Below the pieces are notes generated by a model. The model did not search any database and had not been told where the DNA came from. It saw only the letters and a list, made by a program, of their open reading frames with translations. A stretch of DNA of 64,000 nucleotides from Gracilaria domingensis (taxonomy: Eukaryota > Rhodophyta > Florideophyceae > Gracilariales > Gracilariaceae), in assembly GCA_022539475.1 (NCBI GenBank), contig VCMS01000259.1, positions 63,688 to 127,687 of the forward strand. Direction: 5' to 3'. Position 1 is the stretch's first letter. Each line of letters opens with the position of its first letter. Below are positions 47,475 through 56,330 of this stretch, piece by piece. Both the position numbers and the translations under genes were made by a program.

Positions 47475-47767
47475 GAGTTGGATAGATGGACGTTGCTGCG
47501 AGATGACGTTGAACAGCAGAAGTACTCACGAATACGGATGAGGTAGAGGTGGGGGCTACTGCGCTATAGGTACGCGAGTTCCATGTAATGAATAGGAGTT
47601 CGCATTTCACGGTTTCCCGCGATACTGGTGTTTGTCTACTGGGCAGATTTGGCGCGTTTCCACACTGGCTTCTTCTCTGTCTCTTTCAATTGGGAAGAAT
47701 TTCAACAGCGAGGGGACAATGCGCCGTGTCGCTTTTCGAAATGTCTACTTTTGGTGTGGAAACCTTA

Positions 47768-48750
47768 GGGAGCGTGTCGGGGAATGGCGCCTTGTTGTTC
47801 TTACGTCAACCACACACGAGGTACAGTTGATACCAAAGAGAAGGGCCATCTATAGACAGTGTCTATTAGACACTAGCATCTCCGACATCTGGGGGGCTAG
47901 AGAGGAGATGAGGGAACCGGTAATGCCAGTCGCAGCAGAATGAAGATTGGGAGAGGTATGCAATAAGCTTCGTCACGTCTGCGACGAAAGCGAACAAGTG
48001 TCGAGAGTTGCCTTCCATAGACCTCATTTGAAAAGGCTCCAGTTTTCCTAGAGCAAAGAACTGAGTATTGAACATGATGCAAGTCTAAGAAGAGATATGG
48101 ATATGGCGGCTGATATCATTTGAGCAGTTTTCTGCTGTACCTGAGAAGCCGCCACTCTCCTGAGCTCTATCTCGCGAGATGTAGGACTTGCTTTGATATA
48201 TGTTCAAAGTTGCGTAGACGTGTGCCAGTGAACCAAAACGCCATTCGCAGAACTACATCGAACATAAACGCCGGCTGCACAGCAATGGCCAGGAGACGTT
48301 GAGCGCCTCTTGAAATCCCCTTCGAACACATTTCCGTGTCTGTTCGTCGTGACGTTTGCAATCATATCTTCACTTCACTTTCGCGATCTGCCCGCTTGTA
48401 AATACCGGCCGTAGCGCAGTGTAGCTCCTAGGGAACCATGGGACAGTTCATATTGCAATTCGTTTTAAGTTTGTTGTAGTCGATCTCTTCCACGGCGTCA
48501 AAGGTGATGTCGCTCTGCGTATATAGAATAGCATTGTGCGACTAGTGCGTCCGTTAAGGCTTGCCGAGAGGTTTCGGTTATGCCGCCGGGAAGTGCCATC
48601 TCTCTGCTGTTGCGCGGCTCTTGGCGCTTTTACGCTGTTGGCCGGGCCTTTTTGTTCTATCTACAGATGTGCCAGAAAGCCAAGGAGAGGCAGCATGTAC
48701 GCGTGAATACGGTTGCGATGCGGCTCGCGCGTCGTGTGACGACGGACACA
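47768..48750. other. Boundary interval between transposon block and gene island
   Basis: No gene supported. Short ORFs on both strands (47866-48075, 48167-48361 minus) match nothing I know. GC content rises toward 48600. Confidence 0.45.
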
Positions 48751-49740
48751 TCAAGCTTCCGTGGGCGGCGGCACTAACGAACCAGTTGTAGTTATCTCCT
48801 GATCAATGTCGCAAAGGACTTGTTTGAGCAGCGGAGGAAAAGCAAGAACGTTGTCGGGGTTGGCAGCAAGCCACGCTTGGTGCAAGATTTCAAACATGTC
48901 ACAGTACAATTCATGAAACACGACCAGGCCTTGTTGCAGCGATTTTCCGTACAAGCTGTGATCGATCTTCCTCGCCTCCAGGATCTTGAGCGCCTCCATG
49001 GTAAGATTGATGCCGACGCAGGCCCACGGATATCGCTGCGTCTCCTGCGCCGGTTGCACTATCATTCGCCGCGCCAGCGCCTGGCGCTTGTCGGAAATGT
49101 ACAGAAGTTGATGCAAGGCCAGAATGCCGCCGCCTCGAAAGTCGCTGGCGGGATCGGCCTGCTGAAACCCGATTCGACCCCAGTCCTTCGAATAGCGGCC
49201 GCCCTCCCTGGTGACGTGCGGCAGCAGCGACTGCCACAATGTCTCCAACATTTGCTCGTGCTGCTCATTGTCGGTGTCAAAGCGCTGCGAGCACATGGAA
49301 CGAACGGTATGGATGAGCAGGTTGACGGACCTGATATCATTGACACAGGCGTGCAGATTGGCGGCAACCTGGGACTGGAGGTTGATATTCTTCTGCTCGC
49401 AGATGGAAGACACGAGCGGTTGCACGTCAAAGTCCGGGCGGCGCAGCGTGGTGCACAGGGACGCAAGCTGCTTGGAGGAGGTGCACTCCCGCCACAGGGC
49501 GGCAGACATGTCGGCGGTGTGCGGCTGGACGGTGGCGGCGGCGCCGCATATTCGGGCTATCTGGGTGTGTCCGGTGACCAGTCTCCTGGCTCTCTTGACC
49601 ATTCTGTACAGGAACAAGCGAATGGCGTGTATCTGAAGGAGAAGGGGTTTCGTCAGCGGGGTGTCGGCGGCGGCCCTGGCGCGGACGCGATGGTCAAGCA
49701 CACTTACCAGGCGGCTGAGGGCGAAGCACGGGAAGACCAT
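48751..49740 (-). CDS. ELMO-domain protein
   Basis: ELMO/CED-12 family proteins act with Rho/Arf-type GTPases; small ELMOD members are Arf/Arl GTPase-activating proteins. The ELMO core is clear: YSKDWGRIGFQ, DPASDFRGGGILALHQLLYI, then YPWACVGINLTMEALKIL. ATG 49740 (MVFPCFALSRL) has a good context (CCGCCCATGG); the frame is open further upstream through GC-rich DNA, probably leader. A likely 75-nt intron lies at 49707-49633 (GTAAGT...TTCTCCTTCAG), phase 0 and stop-free, so spliced and unspliced products are both in frame (304 or 329 aa). It lies 250 bp downstream of PCNA on the same strand. Confidence 0.85.
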   Translation of the reverse strand: MVFPCFALSRLVSVLDHRVRARAAADTPLTKPLLLQIHAIRLFLYRMVKRARRLVTGHTQIARICGAAATVQPHTADMSAALWRECTSSKQLASLCTTLRRPDFDVQPLVSSICEQKNINLQSQVAANLHACVNDIRSVNLLIHTVRSMCSQRFDTDNEQHEQMLETLWQSLLPHVTREGGRYSKDWGRIGFQQADPASDFRGGGILALHQLLYISDKRQALARRMIVQPAQETQRYPWACVGINLTMEALKILEARKIDHSLYGKSLQQGLVVFHELYCDMFEILHQAWLAANPDNVLAFPPLLKQVLCDIDQEITTTGSLVPPPTEA

Positions 49741-49990
49741 GGGCGGCGATGGGGCGGAACGGCGGCGAGCAGCGGCGGCAGCTGTGGGCGTGCGGCGGCA
49801 GGGAGCGGCGCCAAGCGGCGGCCGTTGATGTGCACAAACGCGCCGCGTGCGGCGCGCCACGTGCCACGCGCCACGCGCGCGGCGGCAGCGCGACACGCGC
49901 GACCCGCCGCGGCGCGCGCGGCGCGTGCACGCGGCGAGCGACGGACGAGAAAAAGGAGCGCATAAAAAAATAACGCTTTTTAATTACATT

Positions 49991-50830
49991 TCATTCCTCC
50001 TCGTCGTTGTCGTCGTCCTCCGCGTCGTCGTCCTCGTCGTCGGCGCCCACGTCCTGGTCGATCTTGGGCGCCAGGAAGTATCGTACAAAGCCGGCCTCGT
50101 CCGGCAGCGAGAACTCGATCGCCAGCGGGTTGCCGTCCGTGAGGCACAGCGTGACAAACTCGGATATTGGCACGGCCTTGGTGAAGGTGCTGAGGTACTT
50201 GCCCGGGAACGTCATCTTGACCGGCTCCTTCACGTTGATGGTTACGGCGTTTTTCTCGTCCACCGAGTCGCTCTGTGCCAGGTTGAGCGAGCCGTTCCCA
50301 ATGTCACCCTCCACCGAGAAGCACGCGGTGTTCTTCGTGATCTCGATGGTTATTGTGTCGCCGATGATGGCCAGGTCGGAGAAGATGCGGCGGTACTCGT
50401 GGGACGGCATGCTGATGATCGCCTGGTAGTCGCTGTCCTCCGGAATGGACAGGTGCTCCGAGTCAATGTCCATCAGCTTGAGCTCAAAGTGCGCAATACG
50501 ATCCGCCGACTCGTTCTCGAAGATGAACTCGGCGCAGTCGGCGCCCTCGTCGTTGGCCACCATCTTGACGGAATCCTTCGGGCCGGCACACTTGAGGATC
50601 TTGGAGAACGACGACAGGTTGATGCCCATCGACAGCGGCCGGTCGCAGCGGTACACCTCGAACGCCTGCGACCGGAGCGTCATGGTGGTGAGGCACACGT
50701 GCGGCGTGTCCATCGCCTGCAGAGAAAGCCCATCTGCTGAACAGTCAAAGTTGGCCTGGTCGATCAGGTCCTTGATGGCGTCCAGCACGCGCTTGATTGT
50801 TGTGCTATCGGTAAGCTTGGCCTCGAACAT
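49991..50830 (-). CDS. PCNA: PCNA, DNA polymerase sliding clamp
   Basis: Ring-forming trimeric clamp that tethers replicative polymerases and recruits repair factors in the nucleus. 279 aa, starting MFEAKLTDSTTIKRVLDAIKDL. Conserved landmarks are the GLSLQAMDTPHV loop, the LSMGINLSSFSKILKC strand, LKLMDIDSEHL in the interdomain connector and the C-terminal FYLAPKI-type ending (YFLAPKI). Residues about 255-279 add an acidic tail (ADDEDDDAEDDD...) beyond the usual 258-264 aa length. No intron. A consensus E2F-type site lies 204 bp upstream and a run of 16 C in the sense strand about 67 bp upstream. Confidence 0.97.
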   Translation of the reverse strand: MFEAKLTDSTTIKRVLDAIKDLIDQANFDCSADGLSLQAMDTPHVCLTTMTLRSQAFEVYRCDRPLSMGINLSSFSKILKCAGPKDSVKMVANDEGADCAEFIFENESADRIAHFELKLMDIDSEHLSIPEDSDYQAIISMPSHEYRRIFSDLAIIGDTITIEITKNTACFSVEGDIGNGSLNLAQSDSVDEKNAVTINVKEPVKMTFPGKYLSTFTKAVPISEFVTLCLTDGNPLAIEFSLPDEAGFVRYFLAPKIDQDVGADDEDDDAEDDDNDEEE

Positions 50831-51433
50831 GGCGCGGACAGCAGCGGGGAAGAAACACAGACAAGCGGAGCGTCACAAGCAGCCGCGGGCGCGAGCGGGG
50901 GGGGGGGGGGGGAAGGGGGAGCGGGGTGTCGGGCGGAGGTGTGCGCGGCGGCGGCGGCGGCGGCGCGCGCTGAAATAGCGGCGGCGCGCGCGGCTTCCCG
51001 CGCTTTGCGCGCGCCGCGCGGCGAAACGATCGCTTGGCGCCAAAAGCACGGCGCGCGCGCCAATTGCGCAATTCACGGCGCGCGCGCCCAATTGGCGCGA
51101 CTGCCGCAATTGCGGCGCAGCGCGCGTAAACTTTACAGCGCGAGCCGCGCGCGCTCCACGTCAGCGCCGCGCCGCCACTCGCCACGCAACGCGCGCAGCG
51201 CGCCGCGCGCAATGCGGCTGGCAGCGCATCGCCCCGCCGCGCGCTCACCCGCGCAGCCGTCCCACCGCCGTCAGCCTCAGCCGCTGGCGCGCTGTCCCGC
51301 CCACCGCGCGCGCGTCGCCCGGCCCCTCGCACCTTCCCCCCTCCTTCCTCGCCCGCTTCCTCCCCCCCCTCCTCCCTTCCCTCCTCCCCTCCCCCCTCTC
51401 CCCTCCCCCCACCCCCCGCTCGCTGCCGCCGCC
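50831..51433. promoter_or_regulatory. Shared divergent promoter region, PCNA and 51434 gene
   Basis: 603 bp, very GC-rich, between divergent genes. It contains 16 consecutive G at 50897-50912, an E2F-type palindrome, several CCAAT-like CCAATT motifs near 51060-51093, and a long C-rich pyrimidine stretch just before ATG 51434. Confidence 0.6.
51034..51045 (-). promoter_or_regulatory. E2F/DP-type site upstream of PCNA
   Basis: The minus strand reads TTTTGGCGCCAA, a match to the TTTSSCGC consensus. E2F control of PCNA is established in animals and plants; here it is inferred from the motif. Confidence 0.6.
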
Positions 51434-52525
51434 ATGGGCGCCCACTGCAGCTGCCTGGGCAACGCGCAGCACCCCATCACGCGCACGCCCAAGCCGCAGC
51501 CCGCGCGCGCGCACGCCGCCCACCGCGTGCCGTCGCGCCGCCGCGCGCTGGGCGGCGGCGGCGCCGCCGCCGCCGCCGCGCCCGCCGCGCAGAGCAGCGC
51601 CGCGCAGCTCGCGGCGCAGAATGCCGCCGATCACGTGGCCGCCTCCTCGCTCATTGCCGGCAGCTTTGAGATGCTTTCTGTGCCCACGCGCCGGACCAAG
51701 CAGATCACCGCGCAGATGGCCGCCGCCGCCAACCCGCCTCCTGCGGAGGAGCGCGCCGCCGCCCGCGCTGTCGCCCCCTCTCACGCCGCTGCTCCGCCGC
51801 AGCACGTGGCTCCGGCTCGGGACCTTGCTCCGGCTCGGGGCGTTGCTCCGGCCCGGGGCGTTGCTCCGGCTCAACACCCCGTCGCCGTCGCAGAGCCCAT
51901 CGCCGCCGACCAGTCTGTCGTCGCCGCCGACCCGCCTGTCGCTGCCACCGCGGCGGAACCAGTCGCTCGCTCGCAACCACTGGCGCCCGCGCACTCAGCG
52001 CACCGAGACGAGCCCGTCGTCACCGCCGACGCTGACGCACCGCCTGCGCCGCCCGCAGAGATGGACACCGAGCCGCTGCCGGAGCCGCCACTGCCGCCGC
52101 CGCCGCCGCCGGCCACGCCGGCGTCGTCCGCGCACAGCAACGCGTCGCAGCCGTCGGCGCCAGCCCAATTGCAACCGGCCGTCATTCGAGTCGTGTCGTC
52201 CGAGCGTCTGTCGCTCGCGGACACCAGCAAGCCATCGTCGCACCACGCGGCCGAAGAAGCGCCGCAAGTGGCGGACGCCTACGATACAGACGGTGCTGCC
52301 AAGGCGCAGCAACAGCAGAGTCCGACCGCGCTGCACGACGCGGCGGAGGCCATGGCCGGCGCCGAGCTCAGCGCCGCCGCTGCGTCCGAGGACGACGAGC
52401 GCGGATGGGTGGATGGCAGCCGCCCGGCGTCGGTGATGATGCAGATCCGGCACTACGAGAGCCTGGAACGTGAGGCGCGTGTCGATGTGACCGAATTCAT
52501 TCGTTCGCCTTCGTCCGCGTCGTGA
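51434..52525 (+). CDS. Putative myristoylated/palmitoylated Ala/Pro-rich protein
   Basis: 363 aa, family not recognised. It begins MGAHCSCLGN: Gly2 and Ser6 fit N-myristoylation, and Cys5 and Cys7 could be palmitoylated, so a membrane-anchored protein is likely. A long disordered middle rich in Ala/Pro follows, with a degenerate repeat (PARDLAPARGVAPARGVAPAQ, about residues 121-140) and a polyproline stretch. The C terminus is more ordered (MMQIRHYESLEREARVDVTEF). The start is fixed by ATG in CCGCCGCCATGG context and by the myristoylation signal; the frame is open upstream only because of GC bias. Confidence 0.7.
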   Translation: MGAHCSCLGNAQHPITRTPKPQPARAHAAHRVPSRRRALGGGGAAAAAAPAAQSSAAQLAAQNAADHVAASSLIAGSFEMLSVPTRRTKQITAQMAAAANPPPAEERAAARAVAPSHAAAPPQHVAPARDLAPARGVAPARGVAPAQHPVAVAEPIAADQSVVAADPPVAATAAEPVARSQPLAPAHSAHRDEPVVTADADAPPAPPAEMDTEPLPEPPLPPPPPPATPASSAHSNASQPSAPAQLQPAVIRVVSSERLSLADTSKPSSHHAAEEAPQVADAYDTDGAAKAQQQQSPTALHDAAEAMAGAELSAAAASEDDERGWVDGSRPASVMMQIRHYESLEREARVDVTEFIRSPSSAS

Positions 52526-52656
52526 TACGGCTACCGTCCATTCAATTTTTTTTTTTGTATGTATGTAACTGCCGGAGCTCGTTCTCCCTCCCCCCTCTCG
52601 CGGAAACGCGCGGCTTCTTCCTCGACTGCTCGCCCCGCTGGTCGCCGCCGTTCACC

Positions 52657-53292
52657 ATGGGCCGCGTCGACAAGCCGGACTTCTCGTCGCTCACTGTGGG
52701 CGTGCTGGAGCTGCAGGGCGATTTTGCAGAGCACACCGCCATGCTTCACGCGTGCGGCGTGCGCAACGTCAGCGCCGTCAAGCAGCGCAACGACCTCAAT
52801 AACATAGACGCTTTAATCATCCCCGGTGGAGAAAGTACCGTAATAAGTAAACTACTAATCGATTTCAAACTGATGCAACCCATTCGCAAGCTGGCCCAAG
52901 ACGGACTTCCCATGTTCGGCACGTGCGCCGGCCTCATCCTGCTGGCGCGCCAGATCCGCCAGTTTGACGAGCAGCAGCGAATCGGCGTGCTGGACGTGGT
53001 GGTGGATCGAAATGCGTACGGCTCGCAGATTGACTCGTTTGAAAGCTTTGTCAACGCCGATGTGTACCCGTTTCAAGGCGGCGCCGCGCTGAGAGCGGTG
53101 CACATTCGCGCGCCGGCCGTGGTGCAGTTGGGCGAGCAGGTGCAGGTTCTGGCCGCGTTCAGGGAGCGTGCTGTGCTGGTGCGGCAGCAGAACGTGCTTG
53201 GCTGCACGTTTCACCCGGAGCTTACGGACGATACGCGCGTGCACGAGTTGTTCTTGGACATGGCTTTGAGTCGAAAGCGGTCGCTGTCATGA
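52657..53292 (+). CDS. PDX2: Pyridoxal 5'-phosphate synthase, glutaminase subunit
   Basis: Releases ammonia from glutamine and passes it to PDX1 for vitamin B6 synthesis in the cytosol. 211 aa from ATG 52657 (TTCACCATGG context, MGRVDKPDFSS); the ORF opens upstream at 52522 but the extra residues are leader-like. Motifs: VGVLELQGDFAEH at the start, IIPGGEST oxyanion strand, nucleophile Cys in FGTCAGLILLA, and catalytic His-Glu in TFHPEL. The length is normal for PdxT/PDX2. Its stop codon overlaps the end of the convergent ankyrin gene. Confidence 0.96.
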   Translation: MGRVDKPDFSSLTVGVLELQGDFAEHTAMLHACGVRNVSAVKQRNDLNNIDALIIPGGESTVISKLLIDFKLMQPIRKLAQDGLPMFGTCAGLILLARQIRQFDEQQRIGVLDVVVDRNAYGSQIDSFESFVNADVYPFQGGAALRAVHIRAPAVVQLGEQVQVLAAFRERAVLVRQQNVLGCTFHPELTDDTRVHELFLDMALSRKRSLS

Positions 53293-53814
53293 TGGCGCTT
53301 GTTGCTGCTGCTTGTGCTGTTTCTCGTGCGGTTCGGTGAGGTCTGGAGCGGGCGCGTGTTGCTCAACGTGCTGAATTAAAAAGTCGACGACGTGTTGATG
53401 CGAGCCACTATACGCGTCGTCCAACGGCGTCTTGCCGTAGCGATTCTCCACAACCGGCAAAGCGCCAAACGCCAGCAGCTCGCCCACAACCTCGAGCTGC
53501 CCCGTGACGCACGCGTAGTGCAGCGGCGTCGAGCCCGACGCATTGGTCTGATTGACGTTGTTGTGCGCGCGCAGCAGGCGCTGCACCAAGCGCAGGTGGC
53601 CGTTCGCGCAGCACAGATGCAGCGCGCTGTTGCCGGACGGGCGGTCGACGGCGGTGAGCACCGCCGGCAGCAGCGGGTGCAGCGCGCGCTGCGTCGGGCC
53701 GTAGCGCGCGAGCACGCGCTCCGCCGCGGGCAGGTCGCCTGCGCGCGCGGCGGCGCGCAGCTCGGCCGCGCTGGAGCGCACCGTGAACGGCGGCGCGGCG
53801 GCGGCGGGCTCCAT
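53287..53814 (-). CDS. Ankyrin-repeat protein
   Basis: 175 aa from ATG 53814 (MEPAAAAPPFTV). Three to four ankyrin repeats: GDLPAAERVLARYG, then SGNSALHLCCANGHLRLVQRLL, GSTPLHYACVTGQLEVVGELL, and YGKTPLDDAYSGSHQHVVDFL. The C terminus is Gln/His/Lys-rich. Repeats of this kind mediate protein binding; the specific role is unknown. It is convergent with PDX2, overlapping it by 6 nt (TCATGA supplies both stops). The divergent spacer to the next gene is 255 bp. Confidence 0.85.
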   Translation of the reverse strand: MEPAAAAPPFTVRSSAAELRAAARAGDLPAAERVLARYGPTQRALHPLLPAVLTAVDRPSGNSALHLCCANGHLRLVQRLLRAHNNVNQTNASGSTPLHYACVTGQLEVVGELLAFGALPVVENRYGKTPLDDAYSGSHQHVVDFLIQHVEQHAPAPDLTEPHEKQHKQQQQAPS

Positions 53815-54069
53815 GGACGGCGCGCGCTTGTCGCTCCTTCGAAGGAGCGCACGGCGGGGGACCGGACGTCGACGCCGCCGCGCGGGCGGCGTTGGGAGTC
53901 GCAAAGTTTAGTTTGGACGTGGCGGGCGCCATTTTGCAATTTTGGGGGAGGGGTGCGCGGGGCCGCCACGCGCGCGCGATCGGCCGCAATCAGCGCGTGA
54001 TTTGGTCGTTGATCCGGCGCTCCAGCGCCGGCGGACCGCGGCCGTGGGCGTCGCCGTCTCCGTTCGACG

Positions 54070-54567
54070 ATGCGCTTCCTACGCAGTCTAGCCACCGCGA
54101 GCCGCGCCGCGCTGAGCGCGGCGGGCGCGGGCACGCCGGCGGCGTCCGCGGCGGGCGGCGCGGGCGCGGCGGGCGGCGCGGGCGCGGCGGGCGACGGCAC
54201 GCGGTGGATCCAGTCGATGCCGACGCGCGCCATCGCGCACGTGCTGATGCAGCGCGAGACGCGCATGGCGGCGCACGACGAGCTGTTCCGCGAGGTGGAG
54301 CGGCTGGGCGTGGTCAAGTCGCACCGGCACTTCAAGCACTGCCTCAAGATGATGAAGCTGCAGAAGCGCGTCAACGTGCAGTGCGTGGGGCTGGCGCGCG
54401 TGGGCAGCGCGCGGCGCCAGTTCGCCGTCAAGCTCACCACGCGCGGCGCCGCGGTGTACCGCTACTACCGCAGCTGCGAGCAGTGGGCCGAGAAGACGGC
54501 GCGCGAGCGCGCGGCCGCGCCCGCCGCGCCCGCCGCGCCCGCCGCGACGCCGCGCCGCCACCAGTAA
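54070..54567 (+). CDS. Small basic protein, possibly organelle-targeted
   Basis: 165 aa, not recognised. The N terminus (MRFLRSLATASRAALSAAG) is Arg/Ala/Ser-rich without acidic residues, like a mitochondrial presequence, and is followed by a Gly/Ala linker. The core (IAHVLMQRETRMAAHDELFREV, KHCLKMMKLQKRV, FAVKLTTRGAAVYRYY) is helical and basic, with a winged-helix look that would suit a ribosome- or RNA-associated protein. The Ala/Pro-rich tail is low complexity. The coding look is supported by residue pattern; the function is a guess. Confidence 0.6.
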   Translation: MRFLRSLATASRAALSAAGAGTPAASAAGGAGAAGGAGAAGDGTRWIQSMPTRAIAHVLMQRETRMAAHDELFREVERLGVVKSHRHFKHCLKMMKLQKRVNVQCVGLARVGSARRQFAVKLTTRGAAVYRYYRSCEQWAEKTARERAAAPAAPAAPAATPRRHQ

Positions 54568-54795
54568 ACGCAGACACGGCCGCGCCTTCATGGCGGCTGT
54601 CGAACACGGCGCTCCGCGATCGCGCGCATTTCCCCCGCCCCAATGCGCGCGCGCCACGTCGCGCCGCGCGCGCGCGCGCCCACCCGCCGCGCGCCAGGTG
54701 TCGCGGATGCCGCTGCGCTTACCGTTTGCCGCATCGCCGCAGCCGTACATCCGCGCGCGCCCATCTTGCTTGAGCCGCCGCCAGCGCCGAGGTCG

Positions 54796-54811
54796 CCCCC
54801 CCCCCCCCCCC
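54796..54811 (+). repeat. C16 homopolymer in SQD1 leader
   Basis: Sixteen consecutive C, 44 bp before ATG 54855. Other genes of the island have sense-strand C runs at similar distance. Confidence 0.9.
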
Positions 54812-54854
54812 GAACCGCCGCGTGCGCTCTTCTCGCTTCTCGCTCCCCTCCGAG

Positions 54855-56330
54855 ATGGCTTTCGTCAGCTCTGCTTCGCCGTTTGTCGCGGCCGGCCTCC
54901 AATCGCGCTCCTCGCTTTGCGGCTCGCGCCTGCGCGCGCCGCTTGCGCCGCCGCAGCGACGCGCCGTGCGCGATGCCGCGCGCCCCGTCGCCATGGCCGC
55001 CGCCGCCACCAACGGCGTGCAGTCCGTGCAGCGCAAGAAGATCATCGTGCTGGGCGGCGATGGCTTTTGCGGCTGGCCGACGAGCCTGCATCTCAGCGAC
55101 CTGGGCCACGAGGTCATCGTGGTCGACAATCTGTCGCGCCGCAAGATTGATCTCGAATTGGAGTGCGATTCTCTCACCCCCATCCAGAGCATGAGCGAGC
55201 GCCTGCTGGCGTGGAGGAATGTGTCGGGCCGCGATGTGCGCTTTGTGTACCTGGACGTGGCTAGAGAGTACGATCGACTCCTGGAGCTGCTCATACGGGA
55301 GAAGCCGGACGCCGTTGTTCATTTCGCAGAGCAGCGCGCCGCTCCGTACTCCATGAAGGGAAGTCGCCAGAAGAGATACACCGTTGATAACAACGTCAGC
55401 GGCACCCACAATCTGCTTGCGGCCATTGTTGAATCCGCGCTGGACATTCACGTCGTGCATCTGGGCACCATGGGTGTGTACGGCTACGGAACGTCTGGCG
55501 GCGAGATCCCAGAGGGCTACATCAACGTCGTGCTCCCAGGTGGTAGACAGTCTCGCATTCTTCATCCCTCGTATCCTGGCTCCGTGTACCACGCCACCAA
55601 GTGTCTTGACCAGATTCTCTTCCAGTTCTATCAGAAGAACGACTCTCTTCGCATCACTGATTTGCATCAGGGCATTGTGTGGGGCACCAACACCGTGCAA
55701 ACGCGCCGCGATGAGCGTCTCATCAATCGCTTTGACTACGATTCCGACTACGGAACCGTGTTGAATCGCTTCCTCATGCAGGCTGCACTTGGCGTTCCTC
55801 TCACCGTGTACGGTACGGGTGGACAGACTCGAGCTTTTATTCACATTCAAGATACTGCTCGATGTATCAGTCTGGCCATTAACAATCCCCCAGATCCGGG
55901 CGCGCAGGTGGAGATCTTCAATCAGGTGGCCGAGACACATCGCGTGCGAGATCTTGCCAAGCTCATCTCGGACAAGACTGGCTGTGACGTGAAGAATATT
56001 AGCAATCCGCGAAACGAGTCGGCCGAAAATGAACTGGATGTAGCCAATCGCAAGTTTAGGAGCCTGGGATTGGATCCCACTACACTGGAAATGGGGCTGC
56101 TTGATGAGGTTGTTTCCATTGCGGACAAGTACAAGGATCGGTGTGACAAGTCGAAGATCTTGCCAAATTCGTTCTGGAATAAGAATCGACGCCGTGAATG
56201 CGAGGAGTTTGGAATGAGTGTTTCGGATCTTGGCGCGTACTCTGTAGCTGAGGAGGAGGCTATGCTGTATAGTTTGAGTAAAGGGGACATGGCTACCATG
56301 GAAAAACTGCGAAAGGTTTTGCAGGGCTAG
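54855..56330 (+). CDS. SQD1: UDP-sulfoquinovose synthase, plastid
   Basis: Makes UDP-sulfoquinovose from UDP-glucose and sulfite for the thylakoid sulfolipid SQDG. About 491 aa. The start at ATG 54855 gives MAFVSSASPFVAAG, a transit peptide with the Phe near the N terminus typical of red algal plastid proteins; an ATG 33 bp upstream would bury this. SDR fold: NAD-binding VLGGDGFCGWPTSLHL, catalytic Thr in HLGTMGVYGYG, Tyr/Lys in SVYHATKCLD, and family signatures FAEQRAAPYSM, IVWGTNT, RFDYDSDYGTVLNRF. Intact, no intron. Convergent with the Rab gene 281 bp downstream. Confidence 0.97.
   Translation: MAFVSSASPFVAAGLQSRSSLCGSRLRAPLAPPQRRAVRDAARPVAMAAAATNGVQSVQRKKIIVLGGDGFCGWPTSLHLSDLGHEVIVVDNLSRRKIDLELECDSLTPIQSMSERLLAWRNVSGRDVRFVYLDVAREYDRLLELLIREKPDAVVHFAEQRAAPYSMKGSRQKRYTVDNNVSGTHNLLAAIVESALDIHVVHLGTMGVYGYGTSGGEIPEGYINVVLPGGRQSRILHPSYPGSVYHATKCLDQILFQFYQKNDSLRITDLHQGIVWGTNTVQTRRDERLINRFDYDSDYGTVLNRFLMQAALGVPLTVYGTGGQTRAFIHIQDTARCISLAINNPPDPGAQVEIFNQVAETHRVRDLAKLISDKTGCDVKNISNPRNESAENELDVANRKFRSLGLDPTTLEMGLLDEVVSIADKYKDRCDKSKILPNSFWNKNRRRECEEFGMSVSDLGAYSVAEEEAMLYSLSKGDMATMEKLRKVLQG

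Larger units (their letters stand above)
22922..47764 (+). mobile_element. Harbinger copy H2, split by elements C and B
   Basis: The left inverted repeat GGCTGTTTCCACACC follows TAA (22919-22921). The right inverted repeat GGTGTGGAAACC is followed by TTA (47765-47767), fitting the 3-bp TWA targets of PIF/Harbinger. The transposase is on plus and the partner gene is convergent on minus. Removing element C and element B with one copy of each target duplication leaves only about 2.5 kb of Harbinger sequence in collinear order. Confidence 0.75.

Noticed and set aside
48820-49965. 381-codon ORF on the plus strand
   Set aside because: Antisense shadow of the ELMO gene, which shows clear domain motifs.
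49847-50740. 297-codon plus-strand ORF
   Set aside because: Antisense shadow of PCNA.
53376-54440. 354-codon minus-strand ORF
   Set aside because: Overlaps the ankyrin gene and the 54070 gene in another frame; Arg/Ala/Pro-rich product typical of GC-rich shadows.
54088-54750. 220-codon minus-strand ORF
   Set aside because: Arg/Ala-rich shadow opposite the 54070 gene.
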